A stretch of 64,000 nt of DNA from Zantedeschia hybrid cultivar (lineage: Eukaryota > Streptophyta > Magnoliopsida > Alismatales > Araceae). Below, piece by piece: positions 21,185 to 33,511 of this stretch; the first letter of the stretch is position 1; every line of letters begins with the position of its first letter. The stretch covers positions 22,124,729-22,188,728 of the forward strand of contig JARZZO010000013.1 in the NCBI GenBank assembly GCA_030544215.1, given 5' to 3'. The position numbers and the translations under genes were made by a program. The notes beneath the pieces were generated by a model, which was not told the origin of the DNA, searched no databases, and saw only the letters and a list, made by a program, of their open reading frames with translations.

Positions 21185-24100
21185 GGTTTAGATGGCGAAG
21201 CTACTGAGCCAATGATTAAGGAATTGGAAGAAGACAGGGAGGAATCACAGGATCCTGAAATAGAATTTGCAATAGCAGGTGCTGTCCGTGAATGCGGTGG
21301 GCTAGAAATTATTTTGAGCTTGATCCAGGTGTGTGTCTCTTCTTTGTGGATCTAGGACTCATGCTTCCTCTTCACTCTTACTGCACATTAGCTAAACAAT
21401 TTTCAATGTTCTAGTATTAGTGTCATCCTTAGGTTTACGTCAGTTCACCACTTTTTTGCATTTCTGTATGTATATCAATTATGTAGGTTAACAATTCAGG
21501 ATTTTCTTTTATGGGGCAACTGTAATTTACACGATACTTAATGCATGCACACTGATGGGATTCTTTTTCTTAGGAAAGTGATTTTTATTTGTCACTGTAT
21601 CTCTTCTTCCCAACATCTTTCCAGATTCATACTTGAGTTTAAATGCTTCCTGGTTTTTAGATTTGTACTTTTTAGAAACATATTCTACCAGATTTGTACT
21701 TTTTAGAAACATATTCTACCTAGCTTTTAAGATTGGTTATCAGAATATGATCGATATATTTTGATTTTGTATCTTTTGACAGTGCTTGCGTGATAATGAG
21801 CTGAAGTCTAACCAAGAAGAGCTAGGTTCAGTACTCAATCTTCTTATGTATTGTTGCAAAATCCGAGAGAATCGACGAGCCTTGTTACAACTTGGGGCAT
21901 TAGGACTTCTTCTTGAAACAGCAAGGCGTGCCTTTTCAGTAGATGCAATGGAGCCCGCTGAAGGCATCCTTCTGATTGTTGAGAGCCTGACAATGGAAGC
22001 TAATGAAAGTGATATAGGCATTACTCAAAGTGTGCTTACAGTCAGTAATGAAGAAACTGGAGCTGGGGACCAGGCCAAGAAAATTGTTCTTATGTTCCTA
22101 GAAAGGCTGTGCCATCCTTCTGGTATGAAGAAATCTAACAAACAACAGCGTAACAATGAGATGGTGGCTAGAATTTTGCCATATTTGACTTATGGAGAAC
22201 CAGATGCCATGGAAGCACTTATCCAGCACTTCGAGCCTTATTTACGAGATTGGGGTGAATTTGACCGTCTGCAGAAGATGCATCAGGAAAATACTAAAGA
22301 TGAAAACTTGAGTCAACAGGCAGCAAAGCAGAGGAGTGCTCTTGAAAACTTTGTTAGGGTGTCGGAGTCCCTTAAAACAAGTTCTTGTGGTGGGAGACTG
22401 AAGGATATCATTTTAGAGAAGGGGATTACTGAAGTTGCTGTTAGACATTTGAGAGAAAGTTTTGCAATTACAGGACAGGCTGGGTTCAAGTCATCTGCAG
22501 AGTGGGTGCATGGCTTGAAGTTACCCTCAGTCCCTCTCATCTTATCCATGCTGAGGGGAATATCAAGGGGTCATCTGGCTACCCAGATGTGTATCGATGA
22601 AGGTGGAATTCTACCATTGCTTCATGCTTTGGAGGGGGTGCCTGGAGAAAGTGAAATAGGGGCAAGAGCTGAGAATTTGCTGGACACATTATCTGACAAG
22701 GAAAGTACTAGTGATGGTTTCTTGGGGGAAAAAGTGCACAAGCTGCGACATGCCACTAGAGATGAGATGAGACGAAGGGCTCTGAGGAAAAGAGAAGAAC
22801 TGCTGCAGGTACTTCAAATTTTTGGTCTCTGTTGGCATGTTTAGCTTTTTATAGTTGAACTTTCTTTGAGTCTTGGTGTTATAGAATTGGGATGAAATGA
22901 CCCTCGTGCTCTTTTCTATTGAGGACTCAGTGTAATTGAAGGACTTATTGTTTTCCCTGATAATATATTCTGACCTTTGCTTGCTTGTTTATTTTGGTCA
23001 CTTTTTGCATAAATGGTTGGTCATGAAGAGACTAGAGATAACTCTGCTTAGGTAGGTTCGCAATTACTGTTGAATGAACATGTAGCCCGGACATAGTATG
23101 TGGGCACTTACTGAGCTTTCTGTTATCACTTGAAATTGAGTGCAAACTTCCGTGTTCAATTTTTGCAGGGACTTGGAATGCGTCAAGAATTAGCTTCTGA
23201 TGGAGGTGAGCGTATCATTGTTTCCCGGCCGACCATTGAAGGTCTTGATGATGTAGAGGAGGAAGAGGATGGTTTAGCGTGCATGGTATGCCGAGAAGGC
23301 TATACTCTCAGGCCCAGTGACATGCTGGGTGTTTACTCCTATACGAAGCGGGTGAACCTTGGTGCAGGATCCTCCGGAAATGCACGTGGGGACTCTGTTT
23401 ATACAACTGTGAGTCATTTCAACATTATACATTTCCAATGTCATCAGGAGGCTAAACGGGCAGATGCAGCCCTGAAGATTCCGAAGAAAGAGTGGGAAGG
23501 AGCAACTTTAAGGAACAATGAGACCCTTTGCAATAGCATATTTCCGCTGAGGGGTCCCTCAGTTCCTCTTGCACAGTATGTCCGGTATGTTGACCAATAC
23601 TGGGAGAACCTTAATGCTCTTGGACGTGCTGATGGTAGCCGACTCAGGTTGCTGACTTACGACATTGTGCTGGTAAGATACCTTCACGTGCTTACGTGCT
23701 TATGGACATGCATATGTTGGTCTGTTCTATCGGAAACTAAAATAGAAGCATAGCTTATCATTTCCAGCTTTTTGTCTGTCTCCTTGCATCCTTTTCCCCT
23801 GTATCCATCAATTTTGATTTTTTGGGTTTTTTTGGTTCCATTGTGGGTTGGAACAGGCTTCCTGTTTGTTTTCTGCGTTTCAAGGCATTGAACTGGGTAG
23901 CTTTCTAGTATGTGCCTACTTTCATCTTCCTTGGGTCCAAGTGCTCCAATGTTTAAGTTTACATGCAGATTCACTGTTTAATATTTCAGTCAATGCAATA
24001 TGCTTGCATGCAGTTGTCTGTCCGCAACACAAGGGTGCCTCTTTGGTATCTGAGAGTTGATATTTTATTATCACCCTCTTTGGTATCTGAGAGTTGATAT

Positions 24101-25476
24101 TTTATTATCACCAGAAATTATCTCACCTAGAGAGTAAAATAACTGTGATAGGAATTCCAGAGATCAGTTGCAGAACAACCGAGGCTGGCAACGTTTTATT
24201 ATCACTAGTTTAATAGAAGAAACTATCTGAGAGTTGATATTTTACAATCACCACTTTTGTGGAAGAAATTCTCACCCAGAGAATAAAATAGCTGCAGGAG
24301 GGAATTCCAGAGCTCAGTTGTAGATCAATCAAGGCTGGTGACTCGTTTGGCAAATTTTCCTTTTTCTCTGTATGGAAAATCTCTGATATTTTATGATGAT
24401 GCTGTATAGAGTGTAAGGCGGCAAAATATATTTGTTGTTTGAGAACTAATGGTGATTTCTGGACTCTGGCTAAGTGCATCCTCGTTATTGATGTGCGTCT
24501 GAGGATGAAATGCATGTGTCCATATTCTCTATCATTCATATACATCTGCCGAGGAGATGCATATGTCTTCTATGTTCCAATTTCTATATTAGTTACTTAC
24601 CAATCTCATTCTGTTTTTTTTTTGTCTCTTTCTCTCTCACACACACAGATGTTGGCAAGGTTTGCAACGGGTGCTTCTTTCAGCACAGATAGCAGAGGTG
24701 GAGGAAGGGAAAGCAATTCCCGCTTTCTTCCTTTCATGGTTCAGATGGCTTCACACTTGCTTGATCAAGGAAGCTTCAATCAGCCACGTCGAGCCATGGC
24801 CAGATCTGTTTCTGCATACTTGGCTTTGTCCAGTTCCTCGTCCTTGGATTCTCCCACACGACCTTCTGCACTGTCTGGACTCCGTCCTTCGACAGGAACG
24901 GCAGATGAAACTGTACAGTTCATGATGGTGAATTCGCTTCTCTCCGAGTCCTATGAAGACTGGTCTCAGCACCGCCTTGCCTTTCTGCAGCGGGGCATAT
25001 ACCATGCATACATGCAGCATGCACATGGCCGTTCAACCCTGCGCCTTTCTTCTGACCCAGGAGCTGGCATCATCAAGTCGGATGCTGGCCCCTTTCCAGA
25101 TCCCAGTAACAGGAGCAAGCTCTTCCCCATTATCCAGCCGATGCTTGTTTACATGGGCTTGGTTGAGCAGCTGCACCGTTTCCTCAAGCTTAACAAGGCG
25201 GCCAGTGTGGGGACATCCAAACAACCTCAGGGGGAAGAGGGAAATGGAGGCGGCAGCTTGGAAAGGTGGGAGCTGGTGATGAAGGAGAGGTTGGTGAACA
25301 TGAAGGAGATGGTGGGCTTCTCCAAGGAGATGCTTTCGTGGCTGGAGGACATGACTTCGGCTGGGGACCTGCAGGAGGCCTTAGATGTGATGGGGGTGCT
25401 GGGAGATGTGCTGTCTGCTGGGTACTCCCAATGTGAGGACTTCGTCCAGGCAGCGATAGCTGCTGGGAAAAGCTGA
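21185..25476 (+). CDS. BIG: BIG, C-terminal four exons (UBR4-type E3 ubiquitin ligase; auxin-transport protein BIG)
   Basis: Exons 21,185-21,328 (48 codons), 21,783-22,808 (342), 23,169-23,672 (168) and 24,649-25,476 (276 with the TGA stop) all join in phase 0 with GT...AG introns and no stop. I recognise the end of the giant BIG/UBR4 protein. The first two exons are helical repeat region (PMIKELEEDREESQDPEIEF, CLRDNELKSNQEELGSVLNL). The third carries the zinc-binding ligase module (CMVCREGY, then FQCHQEAK, then NETLCNSIFPL). The fourth is the conserved tail (SFSTDSRGGGRESNSR, GLVEQLHRFLKLNK). In Arabidopsis BIG acts in auxin transport, light and hormone responses and N-degron turnover. These exons show no damage and look constrained. 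The full protein is about 5,000 residues, so roughly five-sixths is absent here. Upstream exons either lie before position 1, beyond the Tat insertion, or are lost. Confidence 0.93.
24039..24112 (+). repeat. 36-bp tandem duplication in the last BIG intron
   Basis: CTTTGGTATCTGAGAGTTGA followed by TATTTTATTATCACC occurs at about 24,041 and again 36 bp later. A diverged third copy lies near 24,224, and GAATTCCAGAG(A/C)TCAGTTG elements recur near 24,150 and 24,302. The intron (23,673-24,648) thus holds a small local repeat family. Confidence 0.8.
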
Positions 25477-25700
25477 GAAGATGAGAGAAGAGATAGGCTT
25501 GTCTCCTTCATTAATCTTAATGTTTGTACGGAGCCCATCTACCTTGCTATCCATTTAAGGCTTGCTTCTTGGACTTACTGTATGAACTAGTATGGTAGTA
25601 ATGGGAGCTCCGAAATTGTAAATGGAAACGCTGTACACATGCAATGCTGTCTCCATCTAATTTGTTGTCCTTCATGCTTTTGTGACTCGCGCAGATTTTC
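25477..25700 (+). other. Probable 3' UTR of BIG
   Basis: T-rich, non-coding sequence follows the TGA. I see no strong AATAAA, so the poly(A) site is uncertain. Confidence 0.45.
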
Positions 25701-26400
25701 TCTCATAACTAGGTTGGAGTTTTTTTATCACAAAGACAAGTGGCCCTGGCCCAAATTCTAGACAGTCTTCTTGCTCCATGAGTCAGTTCTACATACTATC
25801 CACATGTAGATCAGGTTTTCTTTTTGAAGCCAAAAAAAAAAACAAAAAAATGTGCAATCATTCATTGACGTCCCAACGTCTCTTTCCCCCACTTAAAAAA
25901 AAAAAAAAAACTCCCTTACATGAAATGCAAGACCACATTGAATCACTTTTCCAAATGACGATCTCCGAGTCAGGTTTGGGCCGATTCTTTTAGCCCACGG
26001 GACCCGCCAGCCCGTGAGCAAAGGTGGAAACCCGGAAGAGAAACTGTGGAGGAGGAATTGCCGTTAATGCCTGTGGACTGTGGAGGACATCCCACAAGCG
26101 CAGCGTGCGCCTGAGCAGATTGTCGGCGCTCTTTGCAGGCCTTCGCATCTCTTGAGGCCACCTCCTCCTCTCGTAAAACGGGCTCCGCCCCTCTTGCCGT
26201 AGAGAAACCGTTACCGTTTGTCATTGTTGTACATGTCTCCGCCAACATCATCTCCAAGCTGCCCTTTATCTCCTCAGTCCATTGACAGCCCTAGGTATCA
26301 ACCCTCTGGATTGCATTACACTTAAGGTGGGAAATGGTGAATAGGTCTACTTCTCGAAGGAGAAATGGTTGGGCAACAACACACCATGGAGGGTAATTTC
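25701..26400. other. Intergenic sequence, nothing convincing
   Basis: It contains A-rich runs near 25,831 and 25,897. A 95-codon minus-strand frame (26,257-25,970) has no recognisable domain, and I do not call it a gene. Confidence 0.4.
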
Positions 26401-26404
26401 CTTC

Positions 26405-26530
26405 GACTCTTTTTTTTTTTTTTTCTGGGAAGTTGACATGACGTCACAATTCATTGAAAAGAAAAAGGAATACCCCATGATTACATATAGAAGACCCCTT
26501 ACATGAAACTGGTCTATCCTGCTGGATAAA
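26405..26530 (-). mobile_element. Possible LINE 3' tail (poly-T on + strand)
   Basis: A run of about 16 T near 26,409-26,425 is followed by sequence like the 3' end of a non-LTR element read on the - strand (TTTCAATGAATTGTGACGTC). Only the tail is present, with no reverse transcriptase, so the call is weak. Confidence 0.35.
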
Positions 26531-26849
26531 TTATCAAAGAAACCGCAGACCATGACCCGAACGGGCAGAGTTTTTTGTTGATATTGTGATATTGTAGGGG
26601 AAGTCCTGTGGTCCGAGATCGCAGGACCATTCTACTACCTTCTTCGGATGAGTGGACGGTTGGAATTCTGGATGCCTCTCGGTCTTGGACGGAAGCTATA
26701 TATATAGGCCAAAGCAATCAGTTACAATCTCTCGGCTTACGACTGCTTTGCGTAGGCCCAGGCAATCGGTCACCTTCTTTCGGCTGAGGGCTGCTTCCCT
26801 TTGAGGCCGAGACAACAAGTCATGCCCATCTCATCTTTCTAAGGCATGC

Positions 26850-27280
26850 CGGAAGTAGGGGGCCATGTAATGGGGAAAATCCACCCAAAGCCTGGGCCAA
26901 GTAGCATTCAAATCCCAGTGGCCCAGGCGCCTACTGGGGCGCCTACTGGGCCGAGACGGGTCCGTCCCATTTAGATGGCGGAATATGGGCTATCGGGCTA
27001 TCGGCCTATGGACGTCTGGGGCATTCTTGGAATTTCATCTCAACTCCTATTGCCTGCCACGGAAATAGCGTTATCATCTATCTACTATAAAGGGAGTACT
27101 ACTTGCATCATGAAAATGAAAGGTACAGAAGATTAAGCTTTCATCTCTCTTAGTGCAATAGAATTATCAACAATTATGTCACTAACTTAACCATCCTGGT
27201 TCTCGGATTCTACGTCCGGAGTTCGATTGCGATTGCTTTGGCTGCGTCAATGCCTATTGATTGGGGTATAGGAACCATAT
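26850..27280 (+). mobile_element. LTR-like fragment with adjacent polypurine tract
   Basis: AAGTAGGGGGCCA is followed by TGTAATGGGG near 26,864, which looks like a polypurine tract joined to an LTR start. A TATA-like CTATAAAGGGAG lies near 27,083. GTCACTAACTTAACCATCC near 27,177 resembles the R/U5 of plant gypsy LTRs. No partner LTR or target duplication is visible, so it is a solo LTR or a fragment. Confidence 0.45.
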
Positions 27281-27594
27281 AGCCTTGTTGTGCTATCCAC
27301 AAGAGTTGTATGTAAATCTATGTTCGTTATAGGCCATTAAATCTCTGGGGATCGAAGTTATGATCGGATATTGCAAGGAGTTGCAAGTCCCATGAGATGG
27401 GTGCTCTTTGATTGCATTACAGCATGTTGTGCTATCCATAAGGTTGTTATCCATAAGGTTATTCGTTCTATATATTTGAGGGTTATACAATCCATCAAAT
27501 TAGTGAGAGTTTAAACTTGATTTAAAAGTCCATATCCTGTTTTATAACTGAACATCTGCTAAAATAAATTTTATTTATCTCTTGTAGGGAATTA

Positions 27595-27997
27595 ATGTCG
27601 TCGAATAACCCACTCCGTGGCATACTTGATGCCAATCTTTTGACAGACTCGAACTACTCGGATTGGCTCAGAAACCTAAAGAATGTCTTCAGATTTGAGC
27701 TAATTGCCTACGTGCTACGTGCGATCGATAAATGGAAGAGGAAGATGTTAGAAGCTATTGGGATTCTTTTGCCCAATGAGATGTGACCTTGTAGTGGCCT
27801 CACTCCATGCATTATATGCATTGTTCATAGTTTATCACAACATGAACAATATACAGATTTCCTCGGCTGAGCTTCTGGATATGCTAATGCAACCTTGTGA
27901 AGGAAAAACCCGATATCTTCTTAATTGGTGAGATCAATAAAAGGAGGAAAGTTACAGTTACCTTTGATAAAGGTAAAAGCAAGAAGCTGAATAAGAC
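27595..27997 (+). pseudogene. copia-1 gag, degenerate, split by element A
   Basis: The start MSSNNPLRGILDANLLTDSN and YSDWLRNLKNVFRF match the N-terminus of plant Ty1/copia gag. The frame breaks at 27,784, and the middle of gag is largely deleted. The region resumes as the basic linker (VTFDKGKSKK) just before 27,997, where element A begins. The sequence right of A (43,309) continues the same linker into the zinc knuckle, so both parts were one gene. The 5' LTR and primer site of copia-1 are not recognisable upstream. Confidence 0.75.
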
Positions 27998-30338
27998 TGT
28001 AACGACCCGCCATCCTATGACCGGAGACCCGGTCACTAAATGGATGTCGGCCCATTAACTGTAAGTTCATACCAGGATCTTATTCGCACATCTGGAGGAG
28101 TAAGCGCACACCAAGGAGAACACCACGCGCCGTCACACGCCACAAGATCTCTACCTGAAAACGCAGGGAGTGAGCCACACCAAAATTGGGCTCAGTAGGG
28201 ATCATCCGATCCCTTGCCTCCCACACACACACCCACAAGTGCAGCAACAAAGATACAGGTGATAAGGCAAGTAAAGATATAACACACTACTCCTAAAATC
28301 TCGATATGAACCAAGTGCATTCGAAATGTAACATGCATATCTCTGAAATCATTCTACCAAGGAGCCTACAACTCACGTCTCGGCAAAACACGCCAACCAC
28401 GCCTCCGAAAGTGGGAAACACCAACCACACAGCCGTAAGTGGGAAACACCGTCCACACAAGCACAAGTAGGAAACACCGACCCGCTGAGACCAAACAGTA
28501 ACCCCTCGGATAGCACGCTAGCTACTCCGGCCAAACAGGCTCAGGTGGTTACTCCTTCCCTCAGCATGAGTGACTCTCCGAATGTACCACTCCGACACCG
28601 GTACTAGCTGACCCCGGGGTTCACCAGGTGACCCTCTCTCACTAGGCGTCACCCCGCCCATGCCCCCACCGGCGCTGTGCTCACGCCCCCACCAGCACAG
28701 GGTGATAAAGTGCTACAATGTCACTCCAGGTCCACAGTAACTCAAAACACCAAAACTCGGCACGGTACGATCCGGTCACGTGAAAAGCCCGCGATCGCAC
28801 TACACACAACGCAGTGCCATCTGGTCATGAAGAAACCAAGTATACTACAGCATGCACTAACCAACTATCTAGCAGTATGAATACATTTTACTGGCATGAA
28901 TTAGTGTTGTTCTGTCCTGAATCGCGTCGCCCAAGGCCGATGCCACTCAAGCCCCCTAAACTGGTTCATAAAACAGAGGCCACGGAAATCTGGTCTAAAA
29001 GGCGTCGACACCAGAGGTCGCCTTTTGAAAGGCGTCGACATCCTACGACGCCATTCAGCTGATAAATCCAGAATTTCAGGAAAACATTACCCAGGGGATT
29101 TCTGCCTTAAAAGGCGTCATGGTTGCCCGACGCCATTCAAATTGCGTCGTCCACTCATGACGTCTTTTAGTCCCAGAATCACGAGTTGACGGACCCTCAG
29201 TCGGGGTGATTTCCTGCCTAAATGGCGTCATGGTGGCCCGACGTCCTTCTGAAAGGCGTCGTCCACCCATGACGTCATTTCGCGCCAGAACCCCTAACCT
29301 GACAAACCTCGAACAGGGGGAGGTTTCTGCCCTAAAACGCGTCGTACTGCCCCGACGTCCTTCTAAAAGGCGTCGACCAGGCACGACGCCATTTAGTGCC
29401 AGAAACCTGGTTCCCTGGTTCGAACCGAGGGCTTCCCCCTTAACCCCAAAGCCCCGAAAAAGCCTCCAAAACAGAAAGGGAAGAAGGAGAAGTTCACCCC
29501 CCACAACCCTATTACAAAACCGCATACATAAACCCGGCCATACCCACAAGAACACCCCCTAAACATGCTGAATCTAACCCAAAACACATCCAAACACGCC
29601 TAGGAAAGCACAAGCAACACAAACAAGGTTCGTCCCCCTACCGGATACTTGAACTCCTCCTGGCTCCGTGTCGCCCAATCGCCGCGCCGCAGACCGCCGC
29701 CGGTACCCCCGAGAACGTCGCCACTCCGCCGGGACGTCGGCCGCCGTCCGGAGAATGGAACGCCGCGAAGGAAGTGGTGGTGGCAGAGGTGAGAGGTAGG
29801 GAGGCGTTGGAGTGGTGGAAGAGGAAGAAGAGGAAGGAAAAAGGGGAAGAGAGGGGTCGGAGGAGGCGGAGAGGGAGAGGAGAGAGAGTGAGAGGTGAGA
29901 AATGAGGGAAAGAAAGGAGGGCTCGCGGGGGTCATCAGAAACTACCTAAAACGCGTCGAGCAAGAAGGACGCCTATCAGATGACAGGACGTGCCGTACTG
30001 ACAGCTGTCTGAAACGCGTCGACCACCACGGACGCCGTTCAGCTGACATGTCAGGCACCGTACTCTGACATCGCAGGGTGGCAGTCTGAATCGCGTCGTC
30101 CATCATGGACGCCGTTCAGACGACAAGACAGGGGCCGTACTCTCGCGGCCCGAAACCCGCCCACGTGGCGCAACAGCAAATCGCCTAAATGGCGTCCACC
30201 TATCAAGACGCCGTTTGAAAGGCGTCGTGATGTGTAGACGTCATTCAAAAGAAATTCTCCAGACCCCCCCAAGCTCCGACCCAGGGGATCCGGCCCGAAA
30301 CCGACCCGAAAACTGAACCCGAAACCTCAGTCCTTACA
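27998..30338 (-). repeat. Element A 3' LTR, with internal 183-bp deletion
   Basis: It aligns along its length with 40,785-43,308 but is 183 bp shorter. The gap is at about 28,107, where GGAGTAAGCG jumps to CACACCAAGG, while the other copy keeps the intervening sequence (about 40,888-41,075). Confidence 0.92.
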
Positions 30339-30384
30339 TTCTCCCCCCCTTAAAAGAATTTCGTCCTCGAAATTGCCTGCTACA
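30339..30384 (-). other. Polypurine tract and 3' end of element A
   Basis: On the - strand, ATTCTTTTAAGGGGGGGAGA runs directly into the LTR start TGTAAGGACTG. This form of tract is typical of plant chromoviruses. Only 46 bp separate it from the insertion site of element B. Confidence 0.85.
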
Positions 30385-30389
30385 GGTAA

Positions 30390-33134
30390 TGTAACGACCC
30401 GCCATCCTATGACCGGAGACCCAGTCACTAAATGGATGTCGGCCCATTAACTACGGGTTCACACCCGGATCTCACACAACACATCTGGAGGAGTAAGTGC
30501 TAAACAAGGCTAAATATGACAATTACACGGACTACAAAGGTATAACAAGTGCGCAGCAAGGAAAGTAATAATGTCCGTATACAGTCCGCCAATAATTACA
30601 TGTCCAACAATTAAATAAGTACAGGCAGAAGGAAAGTACAACAACATCGGGGCATACCCCGGAACTAAGACAGCTGCTGGTCCGCACACCAAGAAGATAC
30701 CACGCTTCCGCTGCGCCACGAGGTCCACACCTGAAACCGCAGGGAGTGAGCCACACCAGAAATGGGCTCAGTAGGGATCATCCGATCCCCCGCCTCCCAC
30801 TCACACACCCACAAGTGTAACAACAGGAATATATGGCAATTAAGTAAAGCAGTATACATAGCACTCAACCTGATAGGAACCGTACGATAAGCACTGTAAC
30901 AAGAACAGTACCAAGTAACCCGAAGAACCCAACACAAAGTCACGTCTCACAGTCAAAGTCCATAAAGCGACTGAACCACACTGTCGACCGAAGTCAAACG
31001 TCGCCTCCCAACACTACCACCACTGCTCACGCCTGTCTACCCCTACAGTGTTCCGGGGCACTGTAGGGTGAGGCAGTGAGCCAAACTAGGACTAGCTGGA
31101 CTCAGTGTACCGCCACTGCCAGCTACGTGTGCACACAAGCAGTCTAGACTACTGTCCTACCGTCCGGATTGCCTCCACGCTAGGCCTCAGCGCTTCAGGA
31201 GGGCCCTGGGGACCGGCGAACCCCCGTCAAGCCGAAGCTACAGGAACTACCCACAAACCCAACTCTCCCGGGCTGCGTCAGGCCAAAGGGCTAAAGGTAC
31301 CACTCGTCACCTTGATCAAAGGTCACATCAGGCCCGATGGCTAAAGGGTAAACCAACTCCCACCAGTAACACCACCAGCTCCACAGCAAGAAACATGCCA
31401 GAAGCTGTCACGACAACCAAAGAAAACCCCGACCCGCTGAGACCAAACAGCAACCCCTCGGATAGCACACCAGCTATTCCGGCCCGACGGGCTCAAGGTG
31501 GTTCTGCTTCCCTCAGCCAAAGGTAAAACATAACAAGCACCCCTCCTCACAGACACCATGGCCCTTCTCCCATCAGCCCATGGTGACAAACGGGAACCAC
31601 AGTCATTCCGAATCCATATTCGTACAAGCACACACACAACATGATTCCATTCGTACAGTAAACCTCCGTCTCAGCGTACAGTTGAAGCACACACATAGAT
31701 GATGAAATCTCATTCATGCAGAAGTCCTCAGTCTCAGTATACAACTCAAAGCATGCATCTGAACCATCCCCCCGTGAAATATACATGAAATAACAGGATT
31801 TAAGCATTTCTGTCTTGAATCGCGTCGACCAAGGTCGACGCCATTCAAGACCCTCAGACAGGTTTATTAAAAGCCAGATTATCCCTTAAAACGCGTCCAC
31901 CAGTGAAGCCGTCGTTTAAAACGCGTCAGGGTCGCCAGACGCCATTCAACCCAGAAATCCAGTATTGCAGAACCCTTAAACGAGGGCATTTCCTGCCTAA
32001 ATGGCGTCATGATGGCCCGACGTCCTTCTGAAAGGCGTCGTCCATCCATGACGTCATTTAGCGCCAGAACCCCTAATTCGGAAAACCTCAAACAAGGAGG
32101 TTTCTGTCCTAAAAGGCGTCGTACTGCCCCGACGTCCTTCTAAAAGGTGTCGACCAGGCACGACGCCGTTTAGCGCCAGAAACCAGGTTTCCTGGTTCAA
32201 CCCGAGGGTTTCTCCCTTGAACCCCAAGCACCCCGAAAAGCCCCAAAACCAAAAGGGGGAAGATGAGAAAGTCAAGCACCACGATCATGCTATGAAACCA
32301 CGTCCACAACCACCGCCATTCCCACAAGGAATCCCCCTAAACATGCTCAATCTAACCCCAAACACGCCACATCACGCCAAGAAGCAAACGAGCACACATG
32401 CAAGGTTTCGTCCCCCTACCGGTTCTTGAACTCCTCCAAGCTCCTCGCCGTCGACCCGCCGCACCGCAGACCGCCGCCGGTACCCTCGAGGACGCCGCCA
32501 CTCCGCCGGGACGTCGGCCGCCGTCCGGAGAAGGGAACGCCGCGAAAGAGGTGGTGGAGGTAGAGGTGAGAGGTAAGGAGGTTATGGAGTGGTTGGAAGA
32601 GGAAGAAGAGGAAGGGAAGGGGAAGAAGAGCGTCGGAGAGGGCGGAGAGGGCGAGGAGAGAGAGAGTGAAGGCGAGAATGAGGGAAAGAAGGGGAGGCTC
32701 GCGGGGTCAATCCGAAACCAGCTGAAACGCGTCGATCGAGGCAGACGCCTATCAGTCTGACAAGACGGCCGTACTGACAGCGGTCTGAAACGCGTCACCC
32801 TCCACGGACGCCGTTCAGACGACAGGACAGGCCGTACTGACAATGCTCTAGCGCCGCACCCAGACATCGCAGAGGTCACAGTCTGAATCGCGTCGACCGA
32901 CATGGACGCCGTTCAGACGATGTGACCGGGGCCGTACTCTCGCGGCCCGAAACCCGCCCACGTGGCGCACACGTGGCACAACACCCAGCAGACCTAAATG
33001 GCGTCTACACAACCTGATGCCTTTTGAAAGGCGTCGAGCAGTGCTGACGCCATTCAGCCAGAAACCTCAAGACCCCTCCAGGGTCCAAACCAGGGGATCC
33101 GGCCCGAACCCGACCCGAACACAGAACCCGAAAT
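30390..33134 (-). repeat. Element B 3' LTR with damaged terminus
   Basis: It matches 34,708-37,465 closely. At 33,131-33,134 the expected terminal CCTCAGTCCTTACA and the first tract bases are missing, so LTR sequence runs directly into CTCCCCCCCTTAAAAG. The loss covers roughly 16 bp. Confidence 0.9.
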
Positions 33135-33511
33135 CTCCCCCCCTTAAAAGAATTTCGTCCTCGAAATTAGCAACCGCTCAAAGCTCAACTCGGCTAACCA
33201 TTACACGCCGACACACACCTATAACAACAATCATTCTCACCAATCACACACACAGGGCTCCAAGGAAATAGCCAAACAAATTCACGCCAAGCTAACCAAG
33301 ATTCTCAATTCCAACACAAAGCTGAAAGATCAATAATGACCACACACTTGCAAGGCACATATTACAAAACCGATTCTCCACCAAACCCAAATATATACAA
33401 GTGCCACTAGAGTTCACAACCACCTCTGAACAAGACAAGATAAAAGTGCTCATCTAGCACAGCCTCTCGAACCTCCACAAAGAGACGCGACTCCAATCAC
33501 GCCTCGAACAC
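33135..33511 (-). other. Element B 3' untranslated segment with polypurine tract
   Basis: It is non-coding. AAGGGGGGGAG on the - strand lies at the LTR side (about 33,134-33,145). The whole of pol expected between gag and this tract is absent. Confidence 0.8.

Noticed and set aside
25970..26257. 95-codon - strand frame downstream of BIG
   Set aside because: It has a plausible start context but no recognisable domain, no visible splice partner and no repeat. It is too weak to annotate as a gene.
28677..29562. Short open frames repeated at 41,648-42,533
   Set aside because: They are the two LTRs of element A; no domain is recognisable.
30510..31807. Pairs of identical short open frames repeated at 34,828-36,125
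   Set aside because: They are the two LTRs of element B; the duplication reflects LTR identity and not gene duplication.
32352..32903. 183-codon - strand Ser/Pro-rich frame, and similar frames at 29,600-29,935 and 42,609-42,905
   Set aside because: They lie within A/B LTRs over the purine-rich leader. They are not kept in length between LTR copies and begin inside hairpin repeats.
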